Shown: positions 1 through 10,012, counted from the first letter of the stretch. The stretch: 64,000 bases of DNA from Pseudomonas monteilii NBRC 103158 = DSM 14164 (GCF_000730605.1 NZ_BBIS01000038.1:30401-94400), one strand, 5' to 3'. Notes: generated by a model not told the origin, from the letters alone. Made by a program: numbers and translations.

Positions 1-631
1 CAACCGCCAGCAGCTCTATCTCGAATACCAAAGGTGTATAGGGTGCGATCAGGTCACCCGCTCCTTCGGCGCCATAGGCTTGCGCTGAAGGAATCACCAG
101 GCGCCATTTGGCGCCCGCGTGCATCTTTGGCAGGGCCACCTGCCAGCCTTCGATTACAGAATCCAGGCTGAACCATTGGGGCGTCTGGTTCTGGTCGAAC
201 ACCGAGCCATCCGGCAACTTTCCCACATAGCGCACTTGTACTTTGCCACCTGCTTTGGGTTGCGCGCCCATGCCTGCCTGCAGTTCGCTGTAGAGCACGC
301 CTTCCGGCAGTTCGTGTACCCCATAACGTCCGCGCTCATTGGCCATGAAGCGTGTTTCGGCTGCCTGCAATTTTTGTGTTGCGGCATCACTTTCCTGCGC
401 TTCATGCTGCTGAAGCACTGCCTGCATGCGTGCCTTGTCGAGCTTTAGCGGTTGCCCCTGATAGGACTGCTTGAGGCCTTCGACCAGTGCTTCCAGTTGC
501 AAGCCTGGCATCTCCTGGCGCAGGCGCTCACCCAGGCTGGCACCCAGGCTGTAGGCCAGATCGTGATCGTCGCTGTCGGCAAGGGCGATGGGTGCCAGCA
601 GGCATAAACCTAAAACAAGATATCGAGGCAA
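1..631 (-). CDS. FKBP-type peptidyl-prolyl cis-trans isomerase (C-terminus cut by window edge)
   Basis: A predicted secreted proline isomerase; about 210 codons are visible and the last residues lie beyond the left edge. A hydrophobic signal segment (roughly residues 4-18, ending ALA-DSDD) points to the periplasm. It is followed by a helical FKBP N-terminal dimerisation domain, then the FKBP catalytic domain with recognisable VRYVGKLPDGSVFD, VIEGWQVALPKM and IPSAQAYG blocks. I chose the TTG at 631-629: it follows GGGAG at a good distance and no ATG lies upstream in frame. The gene is divergent from algP, the same neighbourhood as in P. aeruginosa. The substrate is unknown; the family assignment is firm. 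Confidence 0.88.
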   Translation of the reverse strand, partial: MPRYLVLGLCLLAPIALADSDDHDLAYSLGASLGERLRQEMPGLQLEALVEGLKQSYQGQPLKLDKARMQAVLQQHEAQESDAATQKLQAAETRFMANERGRYGVHELPEGVLYSELQAGMGAQPKAGGKVQVRYVGKLPDGSVFDQNQTPQWFSLDSVIEGWQVALPKMHAGAKWRLVIPSAQAYGAEGAGDLIAPYTPLVFEIELLAV

Positions 632-810
632 TGCCCGGACTCCCAAATATCAGCAATGATTAATTCAGCAACTACACTTTCACGCAGCTGCAAGATAACA
701 ACTTTGCCCAGGCATGCAACGCGGTGTAAATATTACGGTCAACATGCCCTAGCGGCGGTAGCAGCAGAAGCATAGTATGAGCCGCAATCTCGTCAGCCAG
801 GAGGTAAACC
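632..810. promoter_or_regulatory. Divergent promoter region FKBP isomerase / algP
   Basis: This is a 179-bp spacer between two divergently transcribed genes, so it must hold both promoters. It is visibly richer in A+T than the genes on either side (around 640-740). I cannot place -10 and -35 boxes with confidence. The algP end carries a strong AGGAGG ribosome-binding site at 799-804. Confidence 0.5.
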
Positions 811-1860
811 ATGTCGGCCAAAAAGAAGCCAGTAAGTACGCCGTTACACCTGCTCCAGCAACTTTCGGGCAGCCTGCTCGAACACTTGGAAGAGGCCTGC
901 TCGCAAGCGCTGGCTGATGCGGAAAAATTGCTGGCCAAGTTGGAAAAGCAGCGTGGCAAAGCGCAGGAAAAACTGCACAACGGCCGCCTGAAATTGCAGG
1001 ATGCCGCGAAGGCAGGTAAAGCCAAGGCGCAGACCAAAGCGCAAAAAGCCATCGGCGAACTTGAAGAACTGCTCGATTCCCTCAAGGAACGCCAAACCCA
1101 GACCCGCTCTTATATTCAGCAACTCAAGCGTGACGCTCAAGACAGCCTCAAGCTGGCCCAGGGTGTAGGCAAGGTTCGCGAAGCGGCAGCCAAGGCGCTG
1201 GATTCGCGTGCTGCCAAAACCAGCAAGCCGGCTGCAGCCAAGCCTGCAGCCAAGCCTGCGGCGAAGCCAGCTACCAAAGCGACCGCTGCAGCCAAGCCTG
1301 CGGCGAAGCCAGCCGCCAAAGCGACTGCTGCAGCCAAACCTGCGGCGAAGCCAGTTGCCAAAGCGAGCGCTGCAGCCAAAGTTGCGGCGAAGCCAGCTGC
1401 CAAAGCGACTGCTGCAGCCAAACCTGCGGCGAAGCCAGCCGCCAAAGCGACTGCTGCAGCCAAACCTGCGGCGAAGCCAGCTGCCAAAGCGACTGCTGCT
1501 GCCAAGCCTGCGGCGAAGCCAGCTACCAAAGCGACCGCTGCAGCCAAACCTGCGGCGAAGCCAGCCGCCAAAGCGACCGCTGCTGCCAAGCCTGCGGCGA
1601 AGCCAGCTGCCAAAGCGACTGCTGGTGCCAAACCCGCAGCCAAGCCAGCCGCGAAACCAGCTGCCGCCAAAGCCCCGGCACGCAGGGCTGCCAAGCCAGC
1701 TGCCGCCAAACCTGTTGCCAGCAAACCAGCCGAAGCCAAACCGGCTACGCCTGCCGCCACCACCCCGGCTGCTGCAACCAACTCGGCCACCCCGGCTGCT
1801 TCGGTAGCATCGTCGACACCCGCCAGCACCCCGGCTCAGGCGCCGTCTTCGGCGTCCTGA
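811..1860 (+). CDS. algP: AlgP (AlgR3), histone H1-like alginate regulator with Lys/Ala/Pro repeat tail
   Basis: AlgP is a basic DNA-binding protein known in P. aeruginosa as a positive regulator of alginate genes. Residues 1-130 form a charged, coiled-coil-prone head rich in Lys and Glu. The rest is a low-complexity KPAA tail resembling eukaryotic histone H1, followed by a Ser/Thr/Pro/Ala end. Nine near-perfect 14-residue units of the type KATAAAKPAAKPAA occupy 1276-1653. The ATG at 811 has a perfect AGGAGG 7 bp upstream. The 3' end overlaps the opposing TIGR02444 gene by 25 bp. Context (FKBP isomerase on one side, ABC-F ATPase on the other) matches P. aeruginosa algP. The number of repeats probably varies among strains. 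Confidence 0.92.
   Translation: MSAKKKPVSTPLHLLQQLSGSLLEHLEEACSQALADAEKLLAKLEKQRGKAQEKLHNGRLKLQDAAKAGKAKAQTKAQKAIGELEELLDSLKERQTQTRSYIQQLKRDAQDSLKLAQGVGKVREAAAKALDSRAAKTSKPAAAKPAAKPAAKPATKATAAAKPAAKPAAKATAAAKPAAKPVAKASAAAKVAAKPAAKATAAAKPAAKPAAKATAAAKPAAKPAAKATAAAKPAAKPATKATAAAKPAAKPAAKATAAAKPAAKPAAKATAGAKPAAKPAAKPAAAKAPARRAAKPAAAKPVASKPAEAKPATPAATTPAAATNSATPAASVASSTPASTPAQAPSSAS
1276..1653 (+). repeat. 42-bp minisatellite inside algP (nine in-frame copies)
   Basis: Nine tandem 42-bp units each encode 14 residues of the KATAAAKPAAKPAA type. Copies differ by a few third-position changes plus occasional Val, Thr, Ser or Gly substitutions. Every unit keeps the frame, so gain or loss of a unit would lengthen or shorten the basic tail without breaking the protein. 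The repeat also creates long open frames on the opposite strand that are not genes. Confidence 0.95.
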
Positions 1861-2318
1861 AGCGTAGCCGCTGCGGCGCGCAACTGATCCAGCGCGTCGT
1901 GGCGGCAGGCAGGCTCCGGCGCCAGCCGGGCCAGCCAGTCGTCCGTGAGCCCATGCGAGTCCGTGGGCCACTGTCGCGAGCGCTCCTGCAAACGCTCAAG
2001 CAAGGTCTTTTCGGCCTGCAACTCCAGCACCTTCACCTGTTCACGCAACGCCGCCAGTTGCGCATCACCCGATGCCGCTGCTCGCCATTGTTGGCGAAGG
2101 CAGCGTAACGGGGCGACCACGTCACGCTGCCAGGCCCCGGCGATTTCGGTTAACGCCTGCACGCGCTCATCCAGCACCGCCACGCCTCGCGCCTGCAGCC
2201 AGGTTGCGCACAACAGCAGGCAGACATCGCCGCCCAGTGCCTGTAGCTCAAGGCAGGCCGCTTCCGCGCCGGGCCTGGCATACAGGGCCAGGGCGTGATT
2301 CCACAGGTCGGTGTGCAT
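1836..2318 (-). CDS. TIGR02444 / DUF2390 family protein
   Basis: A 160-residue protein of unknown function. The opening (MHTDLWNHALALYARPGAEAA) and the following block with LLLCATWL and VAPLRCLRQQWR are typical of the small conserved DUF2390/TIGR02444 family found beside the ABC-F gene in many pseudomonads. It is predicted cytoplasmic and mostly helical, with no signal peptide or membrane segment. It converges on algP with a 25-bp overlap of the coding ends and is divergent from yheS, about 50 bp away. The family call is good; no function can be given. Confidence 0.8.
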   Translation of the reverse strand: MHTDLWNHALALYARPGAEAACLELQALGGDVCLLLCATWLQARGVAVLDERVQALTEIAGAWQRDVVAPLRCLRQQWRAAASGDAQLAALREQVKVLELQAEKTLLERLQERSRQWPTDSHGLTDDWLARLAPEPACRHDALDQLRAAAATLQDAEDGA

Positions 2319-2368
2319 GGTTCCACTCGCGCTATGGGCCGAGGAAGCTGGTAGACTCCGCGACCATC

Positions 2369-4278
<1,910 letters not shown>

Positions 4279-4279
<1 letters not shown>

Positions 4280-4866
4280 TGGAGGAATTGCGTTCGCTGC
4301 TGCCAGGGCAATGGATGGACACCTTCTGGCTGGGCTTGCAGATTCTGTTGATCCTGGTGGCAGCCTTCGTCCTGCAGCGCATCGTTGCCCGCGGGTTGAG
4401 CCGCCTGGGTCAGCGCTACCCGCTGCCACCTGAGCTGCTGGTGCCGGTGCGTGGCGGTTTGCGCTGGCTGATCATGGGCAGCGCGCTGTTGTTCGTGCTG
4501 GAGCGGCTGGGCGTTTCCGCGACGGTGCTGTGGACTGCACTGTCCGGCTTCGTCGCGGTGGCGGCAGTGGCCTTCTTCGCCATGTGGAGCGTGCTGTCGA
4601 ACCTGTTGTGCGCGGTGCTGATTTTCACGGTGGGGCCGTTTCGCATTGGCGATGTGGTCGAGCTGGTCGACACCCTGGACAAGCCGGGCGTAAAAGGCAG
4701 GGTGATCGCTATCAACCTGCTGTTCACCACGCTGATGGAGCTGCCCGAGGTGGGTGGGGCGCTGGTGCAGGTGCCTAATAGCCAGTTCTTCCAGAAGTCG
4801 GTGCGGCGCTGGCGTGGGGCTGAAGTGCAGGCGATGCACAAAGAGTCAGTTGCCGAAGCTGATTAA
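4279..4866 (+). CDS. MscS-like small membrane protein
   Basis: A 195-residue inner-membrane protein resembling a minimal small-conductance mechanosensitive channel. Hydrophobic segments lie at about residues 17-37, 60-78 and 85-115. The last is Ala/Gly/Val-rich like the pore helix of MscS and is followed by a beta-domain-like stretch (FRIGDVVELVD ... VPNSQFF). The usual large C-terminal cytoplasmic cage is mostly missing, so channel function is an inference from the family. It is translationally coupled to yheS by the TGATG overlap and ends just before a REP hairpin. Confidence 0.75.
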
Positions 4867-4869
4867 ACC

Positions 4870-4913
4870 TTTACCGGCCTCTTCGCGGGTAAACCCGCGA
4901 AGAGGCCGGTAAA
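4870..4913. repeat. REP palindrome, 20-bp perfect stem with TAAA loop
   Basis: Arms 4870-4889 and 4894-4913 are exactly complementary and separated by TAAA. The core is the TTCGCGGGTAAACCCGCGAA motif that recurs at 50157 and 53679. It lies just after the MscS-like gene stop and may act as a transcript 3'-end stabiliser or weak terminator. Confidence 0.9.
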
Positions 4914-5002
4914 GGCAGTAACAATCCTCAAAATTTGCTGGTTATTTTTTCACCAACACCTTAGCTTAACGTTTTGCAACATATGTTCGAGCGAGGTGTG
5001 TG

Positions 5003-5635
5003 ATGTCGATGGAAGTATGGCTGGGCTTCTTTGCCGCCTGTTGGGTGATCAGCCTTTCACCCGGTGCCGGGGCGATTGCCTCGATGTCCAGCGGCCTGCA
5101 ATACGGCTTCTGGCGTGGTTACTGGAATGCCCTGGGCCTGCAACTAGGCCTGATCGTACAAATCGCCATCATCGCTGCCGGCGTCGGTGCCATCCTTGCC
5201 GCCTCGGCCACGGCCTTCCAGATCATCAAATGGTTTGGCGTCGCCTACCTCGTCTATCTGGCCTACAAGCAATGGCGTGCCTTGCCGATGGACATGGCCG
5301 ATGAGTCCGGCGTGCGCCCGATCGGCAAACCGCTGAGCCTGATGTTCCGCGGTTTCCTGGTCAACGTCAGCAACCCCAAGGCACTGGTGTTCATGCTGGC
5401 GGTGCTGCCGCAGTTCCTTAATCCACATGCGCCGTTGCTGCCGCAATATGTGGCGATCACCGTGACCATGATCAGCGTGGACATGCTGGTGATGGCCGGA
5501 TACACCGGGTTGGCTTCGCGGGTGTTGCGCTTGCTGCGTACGCCCAAGCAGCAGAAGCGCCTGAACCGGACCTTTGCCGGGTTGTTCATCGGCGCGGCCA
5601 CGTTCCTGGCTACCCTGCGTCGCGCACCTCTCTGA
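5003..5635 (+). CDS. LysE/RhtB family amino-acid exporter
   Basis: A 210-residue inner-membrane protein of the LysE/RhtB translocator family, which expels amino acids such as homoserine, threonine, lysine or their analogues. The family hallmarks are the N-terminal hydrophobic helix with SLSPGAGAIASMSSGLQYGFWRG, the GVAYLVYLAYKQWR segment and the FLVNVSNPKALVFMLAVLPQF block, with about six membrane helices in all. The ATG at 5003 has GAGG 7 bp upstream; an in-frame ATG at 5009 is possible. It stands alone and ends at a hairpin shared with the convergent stomatin gene. The substrate cannot be predicted. Confidence 0.88.
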   Translation: MSMEVWLGFFAACWVISLSPGAGAIASMSSGLQYGFWRGYWNALGLQLGLIVQIAIIAAGVGAILAASATAFQIIKWFGVAYLVYLAYKQWRALPMDMADESGVRPIGKPLSLMFRGFLVNVSNPKALVFMLAVLPQFLNPHAPLLPQYVAITVTMISVDMLVMAGYTGLASRVLRLLRTPKQQKRLNRTFAGLFIGAATFLATLRRAPL

Positions 5636-5642
5636 TAGATGA

Positions 5643-5665
5643 CTGGGGCCTTGTAGCGGCCCCAG
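5643..5665. terminator. Hairpin between convergent LysE and stomatin genes
   Basis: CTGGGGCC at 5643-5650 pairs with GGCCCCAG at 5658-5665 around a 7-nt loop. It lies directly between the LysE stop (5635) and the opposing stomatin stop (5666-5668). The U-tract is weak on both strands, so it is a plausible but imperfect bidirectional terminator. Confidence 0.55.
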
Positions 5666-6424
5666 CTATTTCTGCCTGTCCACCAACCCCTTGAGCAGGT
5701 CCACCGGCAACGGGAAGACAATGGTCGAGCTCTTGTCCCCGGCAATCATCCCCAGCGTCTGCATGTAGCGTAACTGCATCGCCCCCGGTTCCTTGCTCAA
5801 CATCTGCGCCGCCTGCATCAGCTTCTCCGAGGCTTGTAACTCGCCTTCGGCATGAATCACCTTGGCCCGTCGTTCCCGTTCAGCCTCAGCCTGCCGGGCG
5901 ATGGCACGCACCATCGATTCGTTGAGGTCCACATGCTTGATCTCGACGTTGGCCACCTTGATGCCCCAGGCATCGGTCTGCGCGTCCAGCACCTGGCGGA
6001 TGTCCAGGTTCAGCTGCTCGCGTTCTGCCAGCAGTTCGTCCAGTTCGTGCTTGCCCAGCACCGCACGCAGGGTTGTCTGGGCCAGCTGGCTGGTCGCCAC
6101 CAGAAAATCCTCGACCTGGATGATTGCTTTCTGCGGGTCGAGTACACGGAAGTAGAGCACCGCATTGACCTTGACCGAGACGTTGTCGCGGGTGATCACA
6201 TCCTGTGGCGGTACATCCAGCACCACGGTACGCAGGTCGACCCGCACCATTTGCTGGATCACCGGGATCAACAGGATCAGCCCCGGCCCCTTGACCTGCC
6301 AGAAGCGGCCCAGCTGGAACACCACGCCGCGCTCGTATTCGCGCAGGATGCGAAACGCCGATAGCAACAGCATCGTCAGCACGATCAGCACCGCGCCGAA
6401 ACCCACTTGCATGAACATGCTCAT
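5666..6424 (-). CDS. SPFH/stomatin (band 7) membrane protein
   Basis: A 252-residue stomatin-type protein anchored by one N-terminal helix (about residues 5-25). It is followed by the SPFH/band 7 domain (REYERGVVFQLGRF, GPGLILLIPVI, VVLDVPPQDVITRDNVSV) and an Ala/Glu-rich coiled coil (RAIARQAEAERERRAK). Such proteins form oligomeric membrane scaffolds. The start at 6424 is preceded by AAGGAG, and the start overlaps the stop of the upstream NfeD gene (ATGA at 6421-6424), showing a coupled pair. A much longer open frame extends upstream but would run antiparallel-free through the NfeD gene and lacks a domain. Confidence 0.92.
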   Translation of the reverse strand: MSMFMQVGFGAVLIVLTMLLLSAFRILREYERGVVFQLGRFWQVKGPGLILLIPVIQQMVRVDLRTVVLDVPPQDVITRDNVSVKVNAVLYFRVLDPQKAIIQVEDFLVATSQLAQTTLRAVLGKHELDELLAEREQLNLDIRQVLDAQTDAWGIKVANVEIKHVDLNESMVRAIARQAEAERERRAKVIHAEGELQASEKLMQAAQMLSKEPGAMQLRYMQTLGMIAGDKSSTIVFPLPVDLLKGLVDRQK

Positions 6425-7767
6425 TCTCCTTGCGCCGCAGACGTGGCGGCGCTCACTTCCAGCATCACGCCATGGCGCGCGGTCACCCGCACGTTCTGGC
6501 CAGCTTGCAGCGGTGTTGCGCATTGCACTTGCCATTGCTCGCCCTGGGCAAGCACCACGCCACAGAACGGGTTGCCTGGTATCACCTGGGTGACGGTAGC
6601 CAGGCTGCCGACCAGACCGGCGTCGCCGCTCACCAGTGTCCGCCGTCGTGCTTTCAGGGCCATGCCCAGCACACCACCGATCAGCAGCGCCGAAAGCACG
6701 GCCAAGGTACCGATCAAGGTCAGCGGGATACCGAAGCCTGGGGCATCGGTGTCGATCAGGATCAAAGCGCCGACCACGAAGGCGACGATGCCGCCAAAGC
6801 CGACCACGCCGAAGCTGGGCAGGAAGGCTTCGGCGATCATGAAGGCGATGCCCAGCAGGATCAGCGCCATCCCGGCGAAACTCACCGGTAGCAGTTGCAG
6901 GGCATACAACGCCAGCAGCAGGCATATGCCGCCGACCACACCGCCCACCGTAGAGCCGGGGTTCATGAACTCGAACAACAGGCCGTACACGCCGATCATG
7001 ATCAGGATCAGTGCAACGCCGGGATTGGTAATCACGGCCAGCACCCGTGTGCGCCAATCCGGTAGGTGCTCGACCAGGCTGGCGCCGACAGTCTGCAGCT
7101 GGTGCGGTTGGCCGGCGACCTGCAGCGTTTTGCCATCCAGCTTGCGCAAAAGGTCGGGCAGGTCATCGGCTATCAGGTCGATCACATTCAGCCGCAAGGC
7201 TTCGCTGGCGGGCAGGCTGACGGCCTCGCGCACGGCCTTCTCCGCCCACTCGGCATTGCGCCCACGCAGTTGCGCCAGGCTGCGGATGTAGGCAGCGGCG
7301 TCGTTGACCTGCTTGCGTGCCAGGGTTTCATCATCGCTGCCCTTGGTCTTGTCGTCCTTGGGGGCACCTGGGGGGCCGCCGATCTGTACGGGGGTGGCGG
7401 CGCCCAGGTTGGTCCCGGGCGCCATTGCGGCAACATGGCTGGCGTAGAGGATATAGGTGCCGGCACTGGCGGCACGGGCTCCGCTGGGCGCAACGTAGGT
7501 GGCCACTGGCACGGGGCTGGCGAGAATCGCCTTGATCATCTGGCGCATGGCGCTGTCCAGCCCGCCTGGGGTGTCCATGCGAATGACCACCAGCTGCGCG
7601 CCCTGCGCCCGGGCCTGGTCGAGGCTGCGTACCAGGTAATCGGCGCTGGCAGGGCCGATGGCATCGTCGATGCCCAGCACCCACACTGCGCCGGGCGCTG
7701 CCTGACCGCCGGGCGTAATGCCAAGCAGCAACAGCAGCAACAGCCAGCGCCAGCAGCGGGCGATCAC
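6421..7767 (-). CDS. NfeD family membrane serine protease (ClpP-like domain + NfeD)
   Basis: A 448-residue membrane protease of the NfeD1b / stomatin-operon-partner type. A signal helix (residues 8-23) leads into a ClpP-crotonase fold with MDTPGGLDSAMR and the serine-nucleophile block AASAGTYILYAS (Ser100). Lys151 in LARKQVNDAAAYIRSLA is the likely Ser/Lys dyad partner. Four or five membrane helices follow (about 240-370), then a small soluble OB-like NfeDC domain. The start is GTG at 7767 with GAGG upstream. It is coupled to the stomatin gene by an ATGA overlap; in archaea the homologous protease cleaves its stomatin partner. Its bacterial role is membrane quality control by inference. Confidence 0.9.
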   Translation of the reverse strand: MIARCWRWLLLLLLLGITPGGQAAPGAVWVLGIDDAIGPASADYLVRSLDQARAQGAQLVVIRMDTPGGLDSAMRQMIKAILASPVPVATYVAPSGARAASAGTYILYASHVAAMAPGTNLGAATPVQIGGPPGAPKDDKTKGSDDETLARKQVNDAAAYIRSLAQLRGRNAEWAEKAVREAVSLPASEALRLNVIDLIADDLPDLLRKLDGKTLQVAGQPHQLQTVGASLVEHLPDWRTRVLAVITNPGVALILIMIGVYGLLFEFMNPGSTVGGVVGGICLLLALYALQLLPVSFAGMALILLGIAFMIAEAFLPSFGVVGFGGIVAFVVGALILIDTDAPGFGIPLTLIGTLAVLSALLIGGVLGMALKARRRTLVSGDAGLVGSLATVTQVIPGNPFCGVVLAQGEQWQVQCATPLQAGQNVRVTARHGVMLEVSAATSAAQGE

Positions 7768-7865
7768 CTGTCGTCACCTCGTTTGCCTCTATTGCACAAG
7801 TTTAGCCCTGCCTGCCGCTGTCAGGCCTAAAATTGGAGATTGGGGGGCGAAACCGGAGGTGCATC

Positions 7866-8324
7866 ATGCGTATGGCTAAAACCCTGCAGGCCCGCCTGGA
7901 CAAGGCCAACTGCGATTACGACATCATTCCCCATCCCCATTCGGCCACCAGCCTGGAGTCGGCCCGGACGGCCGGCGTGCCCGCCGAGCGGGTCGCCAAG
8001 TCAGTGATGCTCGATGACCGTCATGGCAACTACATCATGGCCGTGCTACCGGCCAACCGGCACCTGGACATGACCAAGGTACGCATGTCCGGGGCCTGGC
8101 AACTCACCCGGGAAAGCGGCTTGCCTAGCCTTTTCAGTGACTGCGAGCGCGGCGCCGTGCCGGCCCTTGGTGATGCCTATCAGATAAAAATGCTGCTCGA
8201 CCCAAGCCTTACCCGCCAAGGCGATGTCTACCTGGAGGCGGGTGACCACGATCACTTGATCCACATGAGCATGGAGCAGTATATGAAACTGGTGCCGCAC
8301 GCCGAAGTGCGCGAGCTGTGCTGA
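7866..8324 (+). CDS. YbaK/EbsC-type aminoacyl-tRNA deacylase
   Basis: A 152-residue protein with a single YbaK/ProX editing domain. This family hydrolyses misacylated tRNAs in trans. Visible blocks are PHPHSATSLESA, VPAERVAKSVMLDD and the GDAYQIKMLLDPSL stretch. The start at 7866 is supported by GGAGGT 5 bp upstream; an in-frame ATG at 7872 is less well placed. The gene opens a small same-strand cluster with the DUF2789 gene and a membrane protein. Which tRNA it edits cannot be told from the sequence. Confidence 0.85.
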   Translation: MRMAKTLQARLDKANCDYDIIPHPHSATSLESARTAGVPAERVAKSVMLDDRHGNYIMAVLPANRHLDMTKVRMSGAWQLTRESGLPSLFSDCERGAVPALGDAYQIKMLLDPSLTRQGDVYLEAGDHDHLIHMSMEQYMKLVPHAEVRELC

Positions 8325-8385
8325 TGTTTTCACACCACTGCCAGGCGGGCGTCGTGGACGGTTTGCCTGGCACCGAGGAGGAACC

Positions 8386-8628
8386 ATGGAAGCGCCGATT
8401 CATCGCTTTGCCGACCTGTTCAAACAGCTGGGCCTGCCCGACGATCCCAAGAGTATCGATCAGTTCATCACCAGCCATTCACCGCTGAAGAACGAAATCA
8501 AGCTGGTGGATGCGCCGTTCTGGACCGACTCCCAGCGTGCCTTTCTCAAGGACAGCATCATTGAGGATGCCGATTGGGCGGAGCCTTTCGATCAACTCAA
8601 CGAAGCGTTGCGCCGCCCCCGAAAATAA
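8386..8628 (+). CDS. DUF2789 family protein
   Basis: An 80-residue conserved protein. The opening MEAPIHRFADLFKQLGLP and the FWTDSQRAFLKDSIIEDADWAEPFDQLNEALR block cover the whole DUF2789 domain, common in gamma-proteobacteria and without a known function. The sequence is acidic and helical, with no membrane segment. GAGGAGG precedes the ATG closely. It lies 61 bp after the YbaK gene on the same strand. Confidence 0.85.
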   Translation: MEAPIHRFADLFKQLGLPDDPKSIDQFITSHSPLKNEIKLVDAPFWTDSQRAFLKDSIIEDADWAEPFDQLNEALRRPRK

Positions 8629-8697
8629 AGCGCCGAGCGGCACCTGACGAGTGATTGGCCGTTGCTATGCTCAGGAAAACAATAAGGGGATAGCGCG

Positions 8698-9336
8698 ATG
8701 AAAGATCCCTACGCACCAGGCTTCTGGTGCTCCGTGACGATCCTGGGCACCCTGACGGCCAGTTACTTCTACGGCATCAGGCAGACGCAGCAGATGAACC
8801 AGGCAGTGCATTTCCTGTATGCCGCTGCCGCAGTCACTGTGGCGGTTGCGCTGGTGGCGCTGACCTGGATTGCCTGGCAGCAGTTGCACCTGAACAAGCG
8901 GGAAGTGATTCAGGGGCGAACGTTGCTGACCATCTGGAACACCAAGGTGGCGCTACGCCGCGTCGAAACAGTATTCGACCGCTACTTCTGGGGCAGTTAC
9001 TGGCATTCGGGGCGTACGTTCGAAGAGGTCATGGGCGAGCTCAAGGGCACGCCGCTGGAGCAGAGCCTGGATGCCCTGAAGCGCCAGTGCCGAGCACTGG
9101 ACCGTGAAATCCATGACCACCATCACCACTGGCTGGCCTACGCCCGCGACCTGTCCAGCGTGGCCCAGGCCATGGCCCGTGAACGCTACCAGCTGGACTT
9201 GGGCGAGCCCACCTGCAGTGGCCATGGTAATACTGCCGTGCTCAACCGTGACCTGGAGGTGCTGGTGTACACCTGGTCGGCGCGCCTGCGCAGTTTCGAC
9301 CATCAGCTGGACGAGCTGGAGCGCGCCTACCATTGA
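8698..9336 (+). CDS. Hypothetical membrane protein with a His cluster
   Basis: I do not recognise this 212-residue protein. Two hydrophobic segments lie at about residues 9-25 and 38-61. The remainder is a helical, charged domain predicted to be cytoplasmic. A histidine cluster HDHHHHW at 139-145 could bind metal, but the family is unknown to me. An AAGGGGATAGCGCG leader sits before the ATG. It is convergent with the CBS-domain gene, their stops 6 bp apart. Confidence 0.7.
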   Translation: MKDPYAPGFWCSVTILGTLTASYFYGIRQTQQMNQAVHFLYAAAAVTVAVALVALTWIAWQQLHLNKREVIQGRTLLTIWNTKVALRRVETVFDRYFWGSYWHSGRTFEEVMGELKGTPLEQSLDALKRQCRALDREIHDHHHHWLAYARDLSSVAQAMARERYQLDLGEPTCSGHGNTAVLNRDLEVLVYTWSARLRSFDHQLDELERAYH

Positions 9337-9342
9337 GGCGCT

Positions 9343-9780
9343 TCATTCGCCGCGGATGTATTGCTCCAGTTGTTGAATCAGGCTGGCCTGTTCGGTGATG
9401 GTTTCCTTGACCAGGTCACCGATCGACAACAGGCCAAGCAGTTTGCCATTGTCGACCACCGGCAGGTGACGCAGGTGGCGAACGGTCATCAGGTTCATGC
9501 AGAAATCGAGCTTCTGCTTGGGCTCCACGGTCACCACTGGGGCACTCATGATTTCGCGCACGGGGGTGGCGGCGGACGAGCGGCCCTTCAGCACCAGTTT
9601 GCGCGCATAGTCCCGTTCACTGACGATACCCACCACTTGGTTGCCCTCGACCACGGGCAGCGCACCGACGTTTTTCTCCGCCAGCATTTTCAGGGCGTCG
9701 AGCACCGAGTCATCCGGGCCGATGGTGTACACGGTCTGGTGCTGGGACTTGGTCTTGAGGATTTGTTCGACGGTCTTCAT
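9343..9780 (-). CDS. CBS-domain pair protein
   Basis: A 145-residue cytoplasmic protein made of two CBS domains (about residues 8-65 and 73-130), which together form a Bateman module that senses adenine nucleotides. Typical blocks are NVGALPVVEGNQVVGIVSERDYAR and HLRHLPVVDNGKLLGLLSIGDLV. I placed the start at 9780 because the CBS domain begins right after (MKTVEQILKTKS); the longer open frame upstream runs through a non-conserved stretch. No catalytic domain is attached, so it probably acts as a regulator. The partner is unknown. Confidence 0.88.
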   Translation of the reverse strand: MKTVEQILKTKSQHQTVYTIGPDDSVLDALKMLAEKNVGALPVVEGNQVVGIVSERDYARKLVLKGRSSAATPVREIMSAPVVTVEPKQKLDFCMNLMTVRHLRHLPVVDNGKLLGLLSIGDLVKETITEQASLIQQLEQYIRGE

Positions 9781-9905
9781 ACGGGCCTCTGCGGGGGAAA
9801 AAAGCGCTGTCTCGGAGTAACTAAAGCATCCGGCACGGCGCTCTGCACGGCAATGCAGGAAACGGCATGGAGTCGATTGAAAAACGTCATGGGTGATCGC
9901 CTGTT

Positions 9906-10001
9906 CCGGCCTTTTCGCGGCTGAAGCCGCTCCCACAGGAACTACACCGCCTTCGAAATCTGTGCGATCCCTGTGGGAGCGGGTTTACCCGCAAAGAGGC
10001 C
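9906..10001. repeat. Inverted pair of REP elements (GTGGGAGCGG type)
   Basis: Two REP units face each other. One, at 9906-9939, ends in GCCGCTCCCACAGG; the other, at 9970-10001, begins CCTGTGGGAGCGGG. About 30 bp of spacer separates them. The pair lies between the M20 peptidase stop and the CBS gene on the minus strand and could form a large stem-loop in the transcript. Confidence 0.85.
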
Positions 10002-10012
10002 AGTACAGCCAA

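Noticed and set aside
1276..1653. Repeat array considered as a CRISPR
   Set aside because: Units are contiguous 42-bp coding repeats without spacers, inside algP.
844..1971. Long open frames opposite and within algP (375, 230 and 199 residues)
   Set aside because: They are by-products of the 42-bp GC-rich repeat on the opposite strand or in another frame, and contain only Gly/Arg/Ala-rich low-complexity sequence.
6425..7057. Long N-terminal extension of the stomatin gene
   Set aside because: It runs through the NfeD gene in another frame, lacks any domain, and the internal start at 6424 has a good ribosome-binding site.
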